This document shows, in pieces, positions 1 to 10,170 of a stretch of DNA of 64,000 bases. Made by a program: the position numbers and the translations under genes. The first letter of the stretch is position 1, and every line of letters starts with the position of its first letter. The notes beneath the pieces are model-generated. The model saw only the letters and a list, made by a program, of their open reading frames with translations. It was not told where the DNA came from and made no database searches. Source of the DNA: JAGXFP01 sp039714535 (GTDB lineage: Bacteria > Desulfobacterota > Desulfobulbia > Desulfobulbales > JAGXFP01); the NCBI GenBank assembly GCA_039714535.1, contig JBDLJC010000001.1, positions 1-64,000 on the forward strand, read 5' to 3'.

Positions 1-186
1 TTACCCCGGCACCGTCATCAAGCTGGCGGCATAACAACAACATTGGCTTTCCACCTTATTTTTGCCGCTAACCTGTCCAAACAACCGGTGCCACTTCTAG
101 ATTAAAAAAGAAGATCTTGGGGCGGGTACTGTCAAAAGATATTTTCTAGATAAAAGTATTTTTTGAGATTAAAGGGAGAGAGTAAA

Positions 187-579
187 ATGTGGCAAGTTAT
201 GGCACTTAAGAGATTGTGGGTAGGATTGGCCATTATCGGTTTTAGCCATGCTTTTGGCATGCAAAATAGCTGGGCAGCGGAAGATCCTGGATTGGAGCAG
301 GCCAGCAAATATTCAGTAACAAATTCAGCGACTTTGACACAAGCAACTAGTGATCTTCAGAATCAGGAAATACGTGATCTGTTGACCAGAATTAAGTATC
401 TGGAGCGCCAGATGGGGTATTTGGAACAAAGGGTTGATCGGAATATGATGTCGGGAACTACTCTCAAAAAAACAAAGGAGCTTGCCTCTGACGCATGGAC
501 TTTGGCGGTTGAAGCACGGGCCATTGCCGTAAGGGCAGAGGGTAAGGCGGACCTGGCCCAAAAAAACAAAAAAAGGTGA
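187..579 (+). CDS. Hypothetical exported coiled-coil protein
   Basis: The product has about 130 residues. The start is placed at the ATG at 187 because a good Shine-Dalgarno (AAGGGAGAG, 172-180) lies just upstream; the TTG at 163 in the same frame would put that site inside the gene. The N-terminus has a basic n-region, a hydrophobic core and an Ala-rich end (SWAAED) that looks like a Sec signal peptide with cleavage near residue 30. The mature part has a Gln/Leu/Arg-rich heptad stretch (around LERQMGYLEQRV) predicted to form a coiled coil, then an Ala/Lys-rich helical tail. No family is recognised. It is probably a small periplasmic or outer-membrane-associated helical protein; the role is unknown. 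Confidence 0.6.
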   Translation: MWQVMALKRLWVGLAIIGFSHAFGMQNSWAAEDPGLEQASKYSVTNSATLTQATSDLQNQEIRDLLTRIKYLERQMGYLEQRVDRNMMSGTTLKKTKELASDAWTLAVEARAIAVRAEGKADLAQKNKKR

Positions 580-722
580 TATGGTGCGGTTGCTGATTAG
601 TCACGGTGGCCCGCTATTGCTCCCGCTCGATGTTTTTTTGCTGTAAACAGCAAGTAAGACTGCCTGCTTTTTGTTTAGCCGGCCTAGGCAGGGCGGGTAG
701 AAGTAAAACACCGAAATTGTTT

Positions 723-983
723 TCAGCTGAAGATGAAAATGTAATCACCTTTATTGACGGTGATTTTGAGTTGCCCTCCGTGGTTTTCTCCATAAACCTC
801 CCAAGCTGGTTTTTCTCCCAACGCTCCCTTTAGGCAGCAAGGAGAACAGGCGTTAGCGGCGCGATTAAATCTGGAAATAACCATGCTGTCCGGATTATCC
901 TGTTCGGCAAGTAATTGCCCGATCTCCTGGGCCTGTCCCTGGCTGACATTACATCCTGATATTTGAATATCGATTTCTTTCAT
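723..983 (-). CDS. AF1514/DUF5619-like small protein
   Basis: The product has 86 residues and begins with an MKEIDIQISG strand. A helix follows (GQAQEIGQLLAEQ), then NPDSMVISRFNR, a Cys cluster (CSPCC), the segment KPAWEVYGENHGG and a C-terminal strand ending DYIFIFS. This order resembles the AF1514 family (DUF5619), which I recall as small proteins with a Cys near the middle, a WEVY-type motif and a YVFIY-type end. The assignment is from memory of the pattern, not from a search. The gene stands alone between the exported protein and fadE. The upstream ribosome site is weak. Function is unknown; the Cys cluster could bind metal. A reading frame on the opposite strand (606-833) overlaps it but has no family features. 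Confidence 0.5.
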   Translation of the reverse strand: MKEIDIQISGCNVSQGQAQEIGQLLAEQDNPDSMVISRFNRAANACSPCCLKGALGEKPAWEVYGENHGGQLKITVNKGDYIFIFS

Positions 984-1159
984 AAGATTTAAACGGGTTT
1001 AGGGGTGGTTGTTCTGAATTAGCGATTGCCCTGTGTATAATAGGGCTGTTTAGGTCATTTATCTGTTGCAAGCACTCTGCGTCTTTCGGCTCCTTTACAG
1101 TAGTGACGCAATTAATTGACAATCGATCTTTTCAAAAAGATTGGTCAATAGCAATAAGT

Positions 1160-3595
1160 TTAATTTCTCAACAAGAAATCATCGACAGCAAGGGCTTTGA
1201 GTGTTGCCTCATAGGCTTCTCGCAGTTTTTGCACCTCTTTTGGCGAGAGGATTTTTTCAGCAAGGGCCTGCTCCATTAGCTCCAGATCATTCGCAACTTT
1301 AAGGCCAAGGTCCTTTAAGCCCGCCCGGGCCTTGTTCTCTATATCAGCAATTGCAACCTGCTTCTGGAACGCCAGTTCGATTCTGTTCAGTCCATCATCC
1401 GCTTCGCCCGAAATAAATATTCCAGCGGTGAGGCGCTCACGTGTCTCTGTCGGTTCGAGGAAACAGTTAACCACCTTGCCACCCAGACGATCATCCGGCG
1501 GGAGGTAGCGTTTGCCCGTGGGGAATAGTAAACATTTAAGCCCCCAGGCCAACAGCCTGTTCGGGAAATTATTTAGAAAACCAGCCAATTGATCCTGGGC
1601 CTTAAAAAGAGCGTCTTGACAAATCCAGTCCAACAATGCAGTATCCGCTTCAGGTCGACCTTGTTCTTGAAACCTTTTGATGACGGCGCTGGCAATATAC
1701 AGTTGCGATAGGATATCACCGAGACGGGCGGTAAGGCTTTCCTGTCGTTTCAGGCGCCCACCAAGGACCAGCAGGGCCGCATCGGCAACAAGGGCCAGGG
1801 CCGCACTCATCCGGACAATTTGGCCCGTATATTTTTTTGTTCTGCCCTGGAAACCACTGCGGGTCAACTGCCCGTCAGTTAGGGCCAGTAGAAAGGCCCG
1901 CACTTTATTGCTGCCCACCAAACCAACGTGTCCCCAGAAGGCCCGATCAAAGTCACGAAGCCCTTTGCGGGTATCACCATTCCGGGCCGCCTTCATTTCA
2001 GCCAGCAGATAAGGGTGACAGCGGATGACTCCCTGACCGAAAATAATCAGACTGCGGGTCAGAATATTTGCCCCTTCAACGGTGATGCTGATCGGGATCC
2101 CTTCATAATAGCGGCCCCACAGGTTTCGAGGCCCCAGGCAGATAGCTGTACCACCGAAAACATCCATGGCATCGTTGACAATCTTACGCATCAACTCTGT
2201 GCAATGGTACTTGGCAATAGCCGATACCACCGATGACTTTTCACCTTCATCCACCGCCTGGGCAGTCAGCAAGCGCACCGCCTCAATGGCGTAGGTATAG
2301 CCGAAAATTCTTGCCAAGGCCTCCTGGACCCCCTCAAACATACCGATGGACACCTTGAATTGTTTACGGATGTGAGCATAGGCACCGGTGCTGCGGGTGG
2401 CAAGCTTGCCCATGCCGGCCGCCAGAGCAGGCAGTGAAATAGAACGGCCGTCCGCCAGACACTCCATCAGCATGCGCCAGCCCTGGCCGACATAGTCCTG
2501 GCCGCCAATTACATTTTCCAGAGGAATAAAGACATCCTGTCCCCTGGTTGGCCCATTCTGGAAGGCCTGGTCCAGAGGGATATGGCGTTTCCCCACCTCT
2601 ACTCCAGGTAAATTGGTCGGCACCAGGGCGACGGTTATGCCCAGTTCCTCTTTATTACCCAACAGGCGTTCCGGGTCATACATCTTGAATGCCAGCCCCA
2701 TAATAGTGGCCACTGGCGCCAAGGTTATGTAACGTTTATCCCAGGTGAGACGGATGCCCAGAACATCCTTTTTACCAGCGAAGTCTTGTCGGCAGACCAC
2801 TCCTTGATCGAGCATCGCAGCTGCATCACTTCCTGCCACGGAACTGGTCAGGGCAAAACAGGGGACCTCGGTCCCGTTTGCCAGGCGCGGCAGATAATAT
2901 TTTTTCTGTTTATCGGTGCCATAGCGTAAGAGCAGTTGACCCGGACCCAACGAATTGGGGACCATGGCGGTTACCGCTGCCGTTAAGCTCTTGCTGGCCA
3001 ACTTGACAATTACCGCAGAATGGGCCAAAGCGGAAAATTCCAAGCCGCCATAACGCTTTGGGATGATCATCCCGAAAAATCCTTTGTTTTTCAGGAAAGC
3101 CCATACTTCTCCTGGCAGATCATAGTTATTATCTCGGACGATTTGCCACTCATCAAGCATGGTGCATAATTCTTCAACCGGACCATCCAGGAATCGCTGC
3201 TCTTCAGCCGATAATTCGGGCGAAGGGAGGGAGGTGATTGTTTCCCAGTGCGGTTGCCCCGAAAAGAGTTCTGCTTCCCACCAGCTGGTCCCGGCCAACA
3301 GAGCTTCTTCCTCTGTTTCTGATATTTCAGGCATAATTTTACGAAACAGGGCCAAAAGCGGCCTGCTCAATAAATTTCTCCGAATCGGCAAAACTTGGAA
3401 GGTTAGCAAAAACATCCAGAACAACAGCCACAGAATGATCAACGGATCAGGGGCAAACAGAGAGAAAACCGAGGCAACCGTAAGGGCCCCCGCAAAAGTC
3501 ACGGTCCATATCAATAGGGGTTGACGCTTATAGGCCAGCATCAGGATAATCGCCGTTACTGCCACCAACCATGTTATCCCGCTTGCACTTGTCAT
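1160..3595 (-). CDS. fadE: Acyl-CoA dehydrogenase, FadE type
   Basis: The product has 811 residues, close to the 814 of Escherichia coli FadE. FadE catalyses the first, FAD-dependent step of beta-oxidation (acyl-CoA to trans-2-enoyl-CoA). Three hydrophobic segments occupy residues 7-70 and should anchor it in the inner membrane. The acyl-CoA dehydrogenase N-terminal, middle and C-terminal domains follow (FALTSSVAGSDAA near residue 250; VFGGTAICLGPRN and TVEGANILTRSL near 480-515). The last 260 residues correspond to the FadE-specific C-terminal extension (DUF1974). It lies 71 bp downstream of the patatin gene on the same strand and divergent from the thiolase-fadJ-ligase operon, which fits a fatty-acid degradation locus. 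Both halves look intact. Confidence 0.9.
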   Translation of the reverse strand: MTSASGITWLVAVTAIILMLAYKRQPLLIWTVTFAGALTVASVFSLFAPDPLIILWLLFWMFLLTFQVLPIRRNLLSRPLLALFRKIMPEISETEEEALLAGTSWWEAELFSGQPHWETITSLPSPELSAEEQRFLDGPVEELCTMLDEWQIVRDNNYDLPGEVWAFLKNKGFFGMIIPKRYGGLEFSALAHSAVIVKLASKSLTAAVTAMVPNSLGPGQLLLRYGTDKQKKYYLPRLANGTEVPCFALTSSVAGSDAAAMLDQGVVCRQDFAGKKDVLGIRLTWDKRYITLAPVATIMGLAFKMYDPERLLGNKEELGITVALVPTNLPGVEVGKRHIPLDQAFQNGPTRGQDVFIPLENVIGGQDYVGQGWRMLMECLADGRSISLPALAAGMGKLATRSTGAYAHIRKQFKVSIGMFEGVQEALARIFGYTYAIEAVRLLTAQAVDEGEKSSVVSAIAKYHCTELMRKIVNDAMDVFGGTAICLGPRNLWGRYYEGIPISITVEGANILTRSLIIFGQGVIRCHPYLLAEMKAARNGDTRKGLRDFDRAFWGHVGLVGSNKVRAFLLALTDGQLTRSGFQGRTKKYTGQIVRMSAALALVADAALLVLGGRLKRQESLTARLGDILSQLYIASAVIKRFQEQGRPEADTALLDWICQDALFKAQDQLAGFLNNFPNRLLAWGLKCLLFPTGKRYLPPDDRLGGKVVNCFLEPTETRERLTAGIFISGEADDGLNRIELAFQKQVAIADIENKARAGLKDLGLKVANDLELMEQALAEKILSPKEVQKLREAYEATLKALAVDDFLLRN

Positions 3596-3666
3596 AACCA
3601 GGCCTCATGGATTAAAGCAAGCTGCACCGGCATCCCGCCGATGGAACAGCTTATTTGAACAGGGCG

Positions 3667-4566
3667 CTAAAACAAAGATGAATCTTTCCCCTTCTCCTGT
3701 TTAAGAAAAACTTCGATAAATTGCTCTGCCGCATCCCGACCCTTTTGCATGCACTCTTTAATACAGGTGAATTCGGCCCAACTGATATCTCCCACCTCCG
3801 GAGCTATGATGCCGTCCGCATCTTTGGCTTGGATCCGGTTGAGAACCGTTCTGGTAATAGCGTTTGTCCGCCGGAGGATATCAAGCCCGCTCTCGATTGA
3901 AAAATCCTGCTCCATTTCCCTGACCACGTTGACGGCAAGGATGAAGTCAGCCCCCAACGTTCGACAGGTGTCAACCGGCAATTGATTCACCCAACCGCCG
4001 TCCATCAACAGGTGGCCATCAATTTCTATCGGCGGGAAGATGCCGGGAATAGCAGCTGATGCCGCCACCGCTTGGCGTAGAGAGCCTTTAGAGAGGACAA
4101 TTTCAGAACCGTCGTTAATGTCGGTGCAGACAACAGCGAATGGTATTTTGGTGTCGCGAATATCAATGTCATCGATCAGAAAAGAGATGTTCTCCATATA
4201 AGTGTCCAAAGAAACAAATGACTGGCGATTGGCCAGAACAACATTATATAAAAATTTCTTCCGTAAGAAGCGGGACAGAGTATCAAACAAACCGTCATTG
4301 GTGCTGCCCGCTTCGGTTTCCTTGACAAAATCGAATTCTATCTTCGTATAGCAATCGCAGGTGAAGTAGTCATTGACCCTTCGGATGGCAGCTTCACTAT
4401 CTCCTGAGGTAGCGTATATGGCCCCGATGATTGCCCCAATACTGGCTCCGACAATCAGATCCGGGATGATGCCTCTCTTGGCCAAGGCATCTATGGCACC
4501 CAGGTGAGCCAGACCGCGGGCACCGCCACCACCGAGAACGAGACCGATTTTTTCTTTCATAATCAT
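3667..4566 (-). CDS. Patatin-like phospholipase (RssA/YchK-like)
   Basis: The product has 299 residues with the bacterial patatin signature: the oxyanion loop GGGGARGLAHLG at residues 12-23, the nucleophile elbow GASIG with Ser42, and DGG (in LLMDGGWVNQ), which supplies the catalytic Asp. Patatins hydrolyse acyl esters of phospholipids or other lipids with a Ser-Asp dyad. No signal peptide is seen, so it should be cytoplasmic or at the inner face of the membrane. It is the first gene of a two-gene minus-strand unit with fadE and may supply fatty acids to the neighbouring beta-oxidation enzymes; that link is inference. The start could be this ATG or another ATG two codons downstream. Confidence 0.85.
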   Translation of the reverse strand: MIMKEKIGLVLGGGGARGLAHLGAIDALAKRGIIPDLIVGASIGAIIGAIYATSGDSEAAIRRVNDYFTCDCYTKIEFDFVKETEAGSTNDGLFDTLSRFLRKKFLYNVVLANRQSFVSLDTYMENISFLIDDIDIRDTKIPFAVVCTDINDGSEIVLSKGSLRQAVAASAAIPGIFPPIEIDGHLLMDGGWVNQLPVDTCRTLGADFILAVNVVREMEQDFSIESGLDILRRTNAITRTVLNRIQAKDADGIIAPEVGDISWAEFTCIKECMQKGRDAAEQFIEVFLKQEKGKDSSLF

Positions 4567-4792
4567 TCGCCCAAATGTTTAGAAAAATTACCGAGAAATA
4601 TTTTTTCTAAGATAAAAGCTCAATCTAATGATAGGATTATAGCATACAATGGAACGAAATAGGCGGCTTTTCGTCAGGGTCATCTCGAAGGAGCCCTGGA
4701 AGCTATAACCGGTAGAGAGCAGGCCGTTCACGGATTTTGCTGCCAATCCTCTGTTACGGCTGAGTGGATTCGAATCCAATCGGGGTAAATAT

Positions 4793-6079
4793 ATGAATGA
4801 CAGGATAGCAATCGTCGGCGGAGTGCGAACACCGTATGTAAAGGCTGGTACCTACTTTACCGATCTCAGTGCTGTTGACTTGGGGCGCCTGGTGGTAAAG
4901 GAACTTATTGCCCGGACCGGTATCGATCCGGATGTCCTTGATTCGGTGGTGATCGGCAATGTCTCCCAGCCGATGGAGGCGGTTAACATTGCCCGGGTTA
5001 TCTCGATCTTTGCCGGCATTCCCGAGCATGTTCCGGCCTTTACCGTCCACCGCAATTGTGCCTCCGGCCTGCAGGCGGTAATCTCCGGAGCCCAGGCCAT
5101 TGCCATGGGTGATGCGGAGGTTGTTGTGGCCGGTGGCGTTGAATCAATGTCGAATATCCCCTTCTTTCTGTCCAAGAAATTCCATGATATCGCTGTAAAT
5201 TATCTGCATAGCAAGACCTTAAAGGCGAGGGCCGCCTCTCTTTTCAAACTAAGACCCCATGATTTTATCCCCAAGATTGGTTTGATGCTTGGCCTTACCG
5301 ACCCGACCTGCAGCCTTAACATGGGCCAGACCGCCGAAGTGCTGGCTCGGGAGCTCAAGATCAGCCGCGAGCGCCAGGACGAATATGCCCTAATGAGTCA
5401 TCAGCGGGCGACAAAGGCCTATGAGGCAGGATGTTTCGGTGAGGAGATTATGACGGTTATTTGCCCGCCGAAGTTAAAGAAAGCTCTTGACTTCGATACT
5501 GGCGTCAGGGGTGATGAATCAATGGAGATGTTGACCCGCCTCCGTCCTTTCTTTGATCGTAAATACGGCACGGTTACCGCCGGCAATTCATCCCAGGTCA
5601 CAGATGGCGGCGTGGCCTTGTTGCTGGCCAGCGAGGGGGCGGTGGCCAAGTATGATCTGAAGCCCATGGGATATGTCAGAGAACACGCCTTCGCCGGGCT
5701 CTCTCCGAAGCGGATGGGCCTTGGCCCCTCCTATGCGACGTCCCTTGTCCTGGATCGGGCCGGGCTCAGTCTGGACGATATCGGTCTCATTGAGATGAAC
5801 GAAGCCTTTGCAGTGCAGATTATTGCCAATGAGATGGTCTTCGGCAGCGATAAATACTCGGAGCATTATTTGGGCCGGAAAGCCATGGGCACTATTGACC
5901 GGGGGATTATGAACGTGAACGGCGGCGCCATTGCCATGGGGCATCCCGTCGGTTCAAGCGGGACCAGACTGATTCTGACCCTGCTGCTGGAGATGCAGCG
6001 TCGATCGGTGGATCTGGGGCTGGCGACCCTCTGTGTGGGCGGCGGCCAGGGCGCAGCTCTGCTAATTGAGAGGGCATAA
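4793..6079 (+). CDS. Thiolase (3-ketoacyl-CoA / acetyl-CoA acyltransferase)
   Basis: The product has 428 residues, of the FadI/thiolase II class. It performs the thiolytic cleavage that ends each beta-oxidation cycle. The nucleophilic Cys89 lies in HRNCASGLQAV, the catalytic His in NVNGGAIAMGHPVGSSGTR, and the C-terminal Cys in LCVGGGQGAA, so all three catalytic elements are present. The gene opens an operon: its TAA ends one base before the ATG of the fadJ-like gene, as is usual for the two subunits of a trifunctional beta-oxidation complex. A ribosome site (GGGGTAA) precedes the ATG. Its insert loop of about 55 residues (around residues 125-180) is longer than in short-chain thiolases and matches the FadI-like group. 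Confidence 0.9.
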   Translation: MNDRIAIVGGVRTPYVKAGTYFTDLSAVDLGRLVVKELIARTGIDPDVLDSVVIGNVSQPMEAVNIARVISIFAGIPEHVPAFTVHRNCASGLQAVISGAQAIAMGDAEVVVAGGVESMSNIPFFLSKKFHDIAVNYLHSKTLKARAASLFKLRPHDFIPKIGLMLGLTDPTCSLNMGQTAEVLARELKISRERQDEYALMSHQRATKAYEAGCFGEEIMTVICPPKLKKALDFDTGVRGDESMEMLTRLRPFFDRKYGTVTAGNSSQVTDGGVALLLASEGAVAKYDLKPMGYVREHAFAGLSPKRMGLGPSYATSLVLDRAGLSLDDIGLIEMNEAFAVQIIANEMVFGSDKYSEHYLGRKAMGTIDRGIMNVNGGAIAMGHPVGSSGTRLILTLLLEMQRRSVDLGLATLCVGGGQGAALLIERA

Positions 6080-6080
6080 T

Positions 6081-8195
6081 ATGTCGGTAGCATTAAATAT
6101 TGGAATAAGAGACGATATCGCCACTGTCACCTTTGATCTGCCTGATGCCAAGGTAAATATTCTCAGTCCGGCCGTCATGGAGGAGCTCTCGGATTGCCTC
6201 GACAAACTTGGTAGTGAAAGAGACCTGCGGGGATTGATCATAACCTCAGCCAAACACAACAATTTTATCGCCGGCGCCGATATTTCCGTGATTGAAAACA
6301 TCGCTTCGGCAGTCGAGGGCATGGCGCTTGCCAGTCAGGGCCAACAGGTTTTTTCAATCCTTGCCGGCCTGCCATTCCCGACGGTGGCGGCGATTAATGG
6401 TTCCTGTCTTGGCGGTGGCACCGAGCTTGCTCTGGCCTGCACCTATCGGATACTGACCGATGATCGCGGCTCGTTTCTCGGCCTGCCTGAAACCCAACTG
6501 GGCATAATTCCCGGCTTCGGCGGCACCCAGCGTTTACCCAGATTGGTCGGAATAGCCGAGGCGCTCCGGATGATCACCACCGGCGCCAGGGTCTTTGCCA
6601 AACCGGCCCTGCGTAAAGGGTTAGTTGACGAGGTGGTGGTGGCGGAGAACCTCCTGTCTGCCGCGCGCAAACGCATCATGCGTCATCACACTGGGAAACG
6701 TTGCCGTCGCCTTTGTCAGCCAACCTGCCTGAATCTGCTTGACCGGTTTCCCCTCTGGCAGCGACTGGTTTTCAACAAGGCCCGCCAGATTGCCGCCAAA
6801 CGGACCGGCAAGAACTATCCAGCCATCCCAGCCGCTATTGATGCCATCGAGAAAGGGATCAGGCACGGCCTGAACAAGGGCCTGGAGAACGAGGCCCGCT
6901 TGCTCGGACAACTGGCCGTTACCGAGACGGCCAAAAATCTCCAGAAGGTCTTCCGCCTTCAGGAGAAGTTTTCCCAAGTGGACACTAAACCGGCCCGAGA
7001 TTTTACCAATATAGGCGTGGTGGGAGCCGGGATCATGGGCGGTGGGATCGTGGCCCTCATTGCCGAGCATTCCCTGCAGGTCCGTCTGGTCAATCGTTCG
7101 ACCAAGGGCTTGAGCGTCGCTTTGGGCTTTATGGCCAAACTCCTTGCCGCCAAGCAGCGGAAAAGAATCATTACCCCGGCGATGTCCGAGCAGATCAAGG
7201 GTCGGGTTACCTACGATACAGTCATGCGTGGCATGCATGATCTGGATGCGGTTATCGAGGCCGTGGTGGAAGATATGGAGGTCAAAAAGACGATCATGGC
7301 AAAAATTGCCGAGGCGTTAGCTGATGACACCCTGATCCTGTCAAACACCTCGTCATTGTCGATAACCGAAATGGCCAGTGGTGTCAGTAATCCCACCCGA
7401 ATAGCCGGTCTGCATTTTTTCAACCCGGTGGCCCGAATGAAACTTGTAGAAGTCATCTATGGCGACCAGACCTCCGAGGAGACAATTAGCAAGGCCATGG
7501 CCTTGTCCCGGCGGCTGGGTAAAATACCGATACTGGTCAAGGACAGACCGGGATTTCTGGTTAACCGGTTGCTGCTCCCTTATCTCAATGAAGCTGCCAG
7601 AATGCTTGAAGAGGGGGTTGATGTCGGCCAAATCGATCAAGCCCTGCTCCGGTTCGGTATGCCGATGGGCCCCTTTAAGCTTTTGGATATGGTAGGACTG
7701 GATATTGCGGCCCATGTGGCCGATATACTGTTCACCGCCTTCGGGGAGCGCATACAACCGTCACCGATATTGACCAGGATGATGGAGTCCGGTCGTTTGG
7801 GCCAGAAAAGCGGTAAGGGTTTTTATGATTATAGTAACTCCAAACCGGCTACAGTCGATCCGGAGATATATCCATTACTCAAACTTACTAGCGATGGCGA
7901 CAACCGGCTTGATGAACAGGAGATCATTGACCGCCTTATCATGTCGATGATCAACGAAGCCGTATACTGCCTTGAGGAAGGGGTGGTCAACGAAGCCCAG
8001 GCAGTTGACCTGGCTATGATCTTCGGCGCTGGATTCCCTCCCTACACCGGCGGCCTTATCCGTTATGCCGATAAAGTCGGGAGCAAGATGATCGTCAAGC
8101 GACTGGATGGGTTCGTCTCGGCCATCGGCCAGCGGTTTGAACCGGCAGGTTTATTACGGCGCATGGCGAAATTGGATGGCGGTTTTTATGGTTAA
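6081..8195 (+). CDS. fadJ: Enoyl-CoA hydratase / 3-hydroxyacyl-CoA dehydrogenase
   Basis: The product has 704 residues (FadJ of E. coli has 714) and is bifunctional. Residues 1-200 are the crotonase fold, with the oxyanion-hole motif NGSCLGGGTELALAC and the second catalytic Glu in ETQLGIIPGFGGTQRLP. From about residue 310 a Rossmann domain (GVVGAGIMGGGI) begins the NAD-dependent dehydrogenase, with HFFNPVARMKLVE and a C-terminal dimer domain. The ATG at 6081 follows the thiolase stop by one base, with GAGAGG as ribosome site. The end overlaps the acyl-CoA ligase start. Tight packing with thiolase argues for a heteromeric trifunctional complex. The gene symbol reflects domain order; FadB would be the alternative name. 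Confidence 0.9.
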   Translation: MSVALNIGIRDDIATVTFDLPDAKVNILSPAVMEELSDCLDKLGSERDLRGLIITSAKHNNFIAGADISVIENIASAVEGMALASQGQQVFSILAGLPFPTVAAINGSCLGGGTELALACTYRILTDDRGSFLGLPETQLGIIPGFGGTQRLPRLVGIAEALRMITTGARVFAKPALRKGLVDEVVVAENLLSAARKRIMRHHTGKRCRRLCQPTCLNLLDRFPLWQRLVFNKARQIAAKRTGKNYPAIPAAIDAIEKGIRHGLNKGLENEARLLGQLAVTETAKNLQKVFRLQEKFSQVDTKPARDFTNIGVVGAGIMGGGIVALIAEHSLQVRLVNRSTKGLSVALGFMAKLLAAKQRKRIITPAMSEQIKGRVTYDTVMRGMHDLDAVIEAVVEDMEVKKTIMAKIAEALADDTLILSNTSSLSITEMASGVSNPTRIAGLHFFNPVARMKLVEVIYGDQTSEETISKAMALSRRLGKIPILVKDRPGFLVNRLLLPYLNEAARMLEEGVDVGQIDQALLRFGMPMGPFKLLDMVGLDIAAHVADILFTAFGERIQPSPILTRMMESGRLGQKSGKGFYDYSNSKPATVDPEIYPLLKLTSDGDNRLDEQEIIDRLIMSMINEAVYCLEEGVVNEAQAVDLAMIFGAGFPPYTGGLIRYADKVGSKMIVKRLDGFVSAIGQRFEPAGLLRRMAKLDGGFYG

Positions 8196-10044
8196 TCTCC
8201 CCCTTGATAGTGGCGTGGACTTTGCCGAAGCAGAGACAATTCCCAGCATGTTCTTCGGGCAGGTGGCAAGGTATGGCAGCAAGACGGCGTTGCTCCATAA
8301 GGTCGGTCCGCAATATATTTCCCTTAGCTGGAGTGAGCTGGGCGATACGGTTCGTGAAGTTGCCTGCGGGCTTATCGAACTCGGCGTCCAACCGGGTGAT
8401 CGGGTAGCGATTATGGCCTATAATCGGCCGGAATGGCTGATCGCCGATCTGGCAATCATGGCTAGCGGCGCTATTACCGTCCCCATCTATCACACCAGCA
8501 CCCCAACCGAGGCGGACTATATCCTGAAAAAGGCCGGAGCAAACATCGCCTTTGTCGCCCGCTCTGAAAAAGCCGAGATGTTTACCACCTGTGATGCGGC
8601 GCTAAAGACCATCATCTCCCTGGATCCGGTCGGGATCGATTCAGCCGGCAGTTGTGCCTACGATTATGACACGGTCAGGCAGCGCGGCCGGGATCAGCTC
8701 TCTGGTGGGACTTGTTCTGAATTGGCCATAAGAATCGCGGCGCTCAACCCCGAGCACTGTGCGACCATAATATTTACCTCCGGCACCACCGGTAACCCTA
8801 AGGGGGTTATGCTATCCCACGCCAACATCCTCGCCAATGCAGCCGCTTCATTAAAGGCCCAACCGGTGGGACCAGATGATTTATTCCTGTCTTTTCTGCC
8901 TCTCAGTCATTCTTTTGAACGTACCGCCGGCCAATATCTGATGCTGATCAGTGGGGCCACCACTGCCTACGCCCAGTCAATTCGCAACGTCGCCGACAAC
9001 ATCAGGGAAGTGCGGCCGACGATTATGTTCGGGGTGCCCAGGTTTTATGAAAAATTGTATGGGCGGATCATTGATGGCGTTCGTGAGGCCCCACCCTTAC
9101 GGCAAAAGATTTTTCATTGGGCCATGGCAGTTGGCCAGCGGATGTTGGCGGTGAAAGATAACAACATCCCGCCGGGGAGGGTCTTGTCTCTGCAACACCT
9201 CATTGCCGACAGGCTCGTTTTTAGTAAATTTAGAAAAAAATTGGGCGGGCGCCTACGTTTCTTTGTTTCCGGCGGCGCCCCACTGGCCAGGGAAATTGTC
9301 GAGTTTTTTCTTGGTGCTGGAATCCAGATTCTCGAAGGATATGGCCTGACCGAATATTCACCGGTGATCGCGGTGAATCGGCTGGGCAACATTCGTCCGG
9401 GCACTGTCGGGATTCCGCTACCGGGGTGCGAGGTGAAGATAATGGCAGATAACGAGGTTGCCGTCAGAGGTCCCTCGATAATGCTCGGCTATTATCAGGA
9501 TGAAGAGGCCACCATGCAGATTGTCAGGGATGGTTGGCTGCTGACGGGGGATCTGGGAGAGCTAGAGGATGGCTTTTTAACAATACTGGATCGGAAGAAA
9601 GATATTATCGTTACTTCCGGCGGTAAAAATATCGCCCCGCAATATATCGAAAATCTGATCAACACCGATGAGTATATCCAGCAGGTCGTCTTATACGGTG
9701 ATAAGAAAAACTACCTGACTGCCCTGGTGGTTCCTGATTATGAACATCTTTCGATCAGAAACCCTGTTGCCACCCTGGCCGGATTGTCGCCGACGGAATT
9801 GGCTGAAAAAAAGGGGTTGTACGATTTTCTAATGACCAGAATAACTGCAAGAGGCAATGACCTTGCCTCGTATGAAAAAGTCCAGAAGATTGTGGTCCTG
9901 CCCGAGCCTCTTACCGAAGAGAATGGGGAATTAACGCCGACGATGAAAATAAAAAGGAAAGGTGTGATCCGCAAATATAAAGAGTTGCTCGACAAACTCT
10001 ACAGCGAGGGACAGCTGAAGAAAGTGCGATCAAGGTGGCCGTGA
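8188..10044 (+). CDS. Long-chain acyl-CoA synthetase (AMP-forming)
   Basis: The product has about 619 residues and belongs to the ANL superfamily, closest in pattern to the long FAA1-type ligases (COG1022). It activates free fatty acids to acyl-CoA through an acyl-AMP intermediate. Motifs seen are the phosphate loop FTSGTTGNPKGVMLSH (about residue 200), GYGLTEYSPV (A5-type motif), LTGDLGELEDG and DRKKDIIVTSGGKN near the hinge, and a C-terminal lysine-rich part. The chosen ATG (8188) overlaps the end of fadJ by eight bases; an ATG at 8176 is also possible. It is the third gene of the beta-oxidation operon and supplies its substrate. No membrane segment is evident. Confidence 0.88.
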   Translation: MVNLPLDSGVDFAEAETIPSMFFGQVARYGSKTALLHKVGPQYISLSWSELGDTVREVACGLIELGVQPGDRVAIMAYNRPEWLIADLAIMASGAITVPIYHTSTPTEADYILKKAGANIAFVARSEKAEMFTTCDAALKTIISLDPVGIDSAGSCAYDYDTVRQRGRDQLSGGTCSELAIRIAALNPEHCATIIFTSGTTGNPKGVMLSHANILANAAASLKAQPVGPDDLFLSFLPLSHSFERTAGQYLMLISGATTAYAQSIRNVADNIREVRPTIMFGVPRFYEKLYGRIIDGVREAPPLRQKIFHWAMAVGQRMLAVKDNNIPPGRVLSLQHLIADRLVFSKFRKKLGGRLRFFVSGGAPLAREIVEFFLGAGIQILEGYGLTEYSPVIAVNRLGNIRPGTVGIPLPGCEVKIMADNEVAVRGPSIMLGYYQDEEATMQIVRDGWLLTGDLGELEDGFLTILDRKKDIIVTSGGKNIAPQYIENLINTDEYIQQVVLYGDKKNYLTALVVPDYEHLSIRNPVATLAGLSPTELAEKKGLYDFLMTRITARGNDLASYEKVQKIVVLPEPLTEENGELTPTMKIKRKGVIRKYKELLDKLYSEGQLKKVRSRWP

Positions 10045-10170
10045 ACCGTAGGGTTTTCGTTAGTGGGGTCAGGAATATCATTAATGCGCCGCACGGAACT
10101 AAACAAACGTGTTGGAACAGCCACAAAATTAACCGAGAAGATATCTCCGGCACGTTTTGAGTAATGAAAA

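Noticed and set aside
606..833. Short plus-strand frame of 75 codons
   Set aside because: It overlaps the better-supported AF1514-like gene on the minus strand and has no ribosome site or family trait.
6621..7238. Minus-strand frame of 205 codons inside fadJ
   Set aside because: It is antisense to conserved Rossmann and crotonase parts and has no ribosome site.
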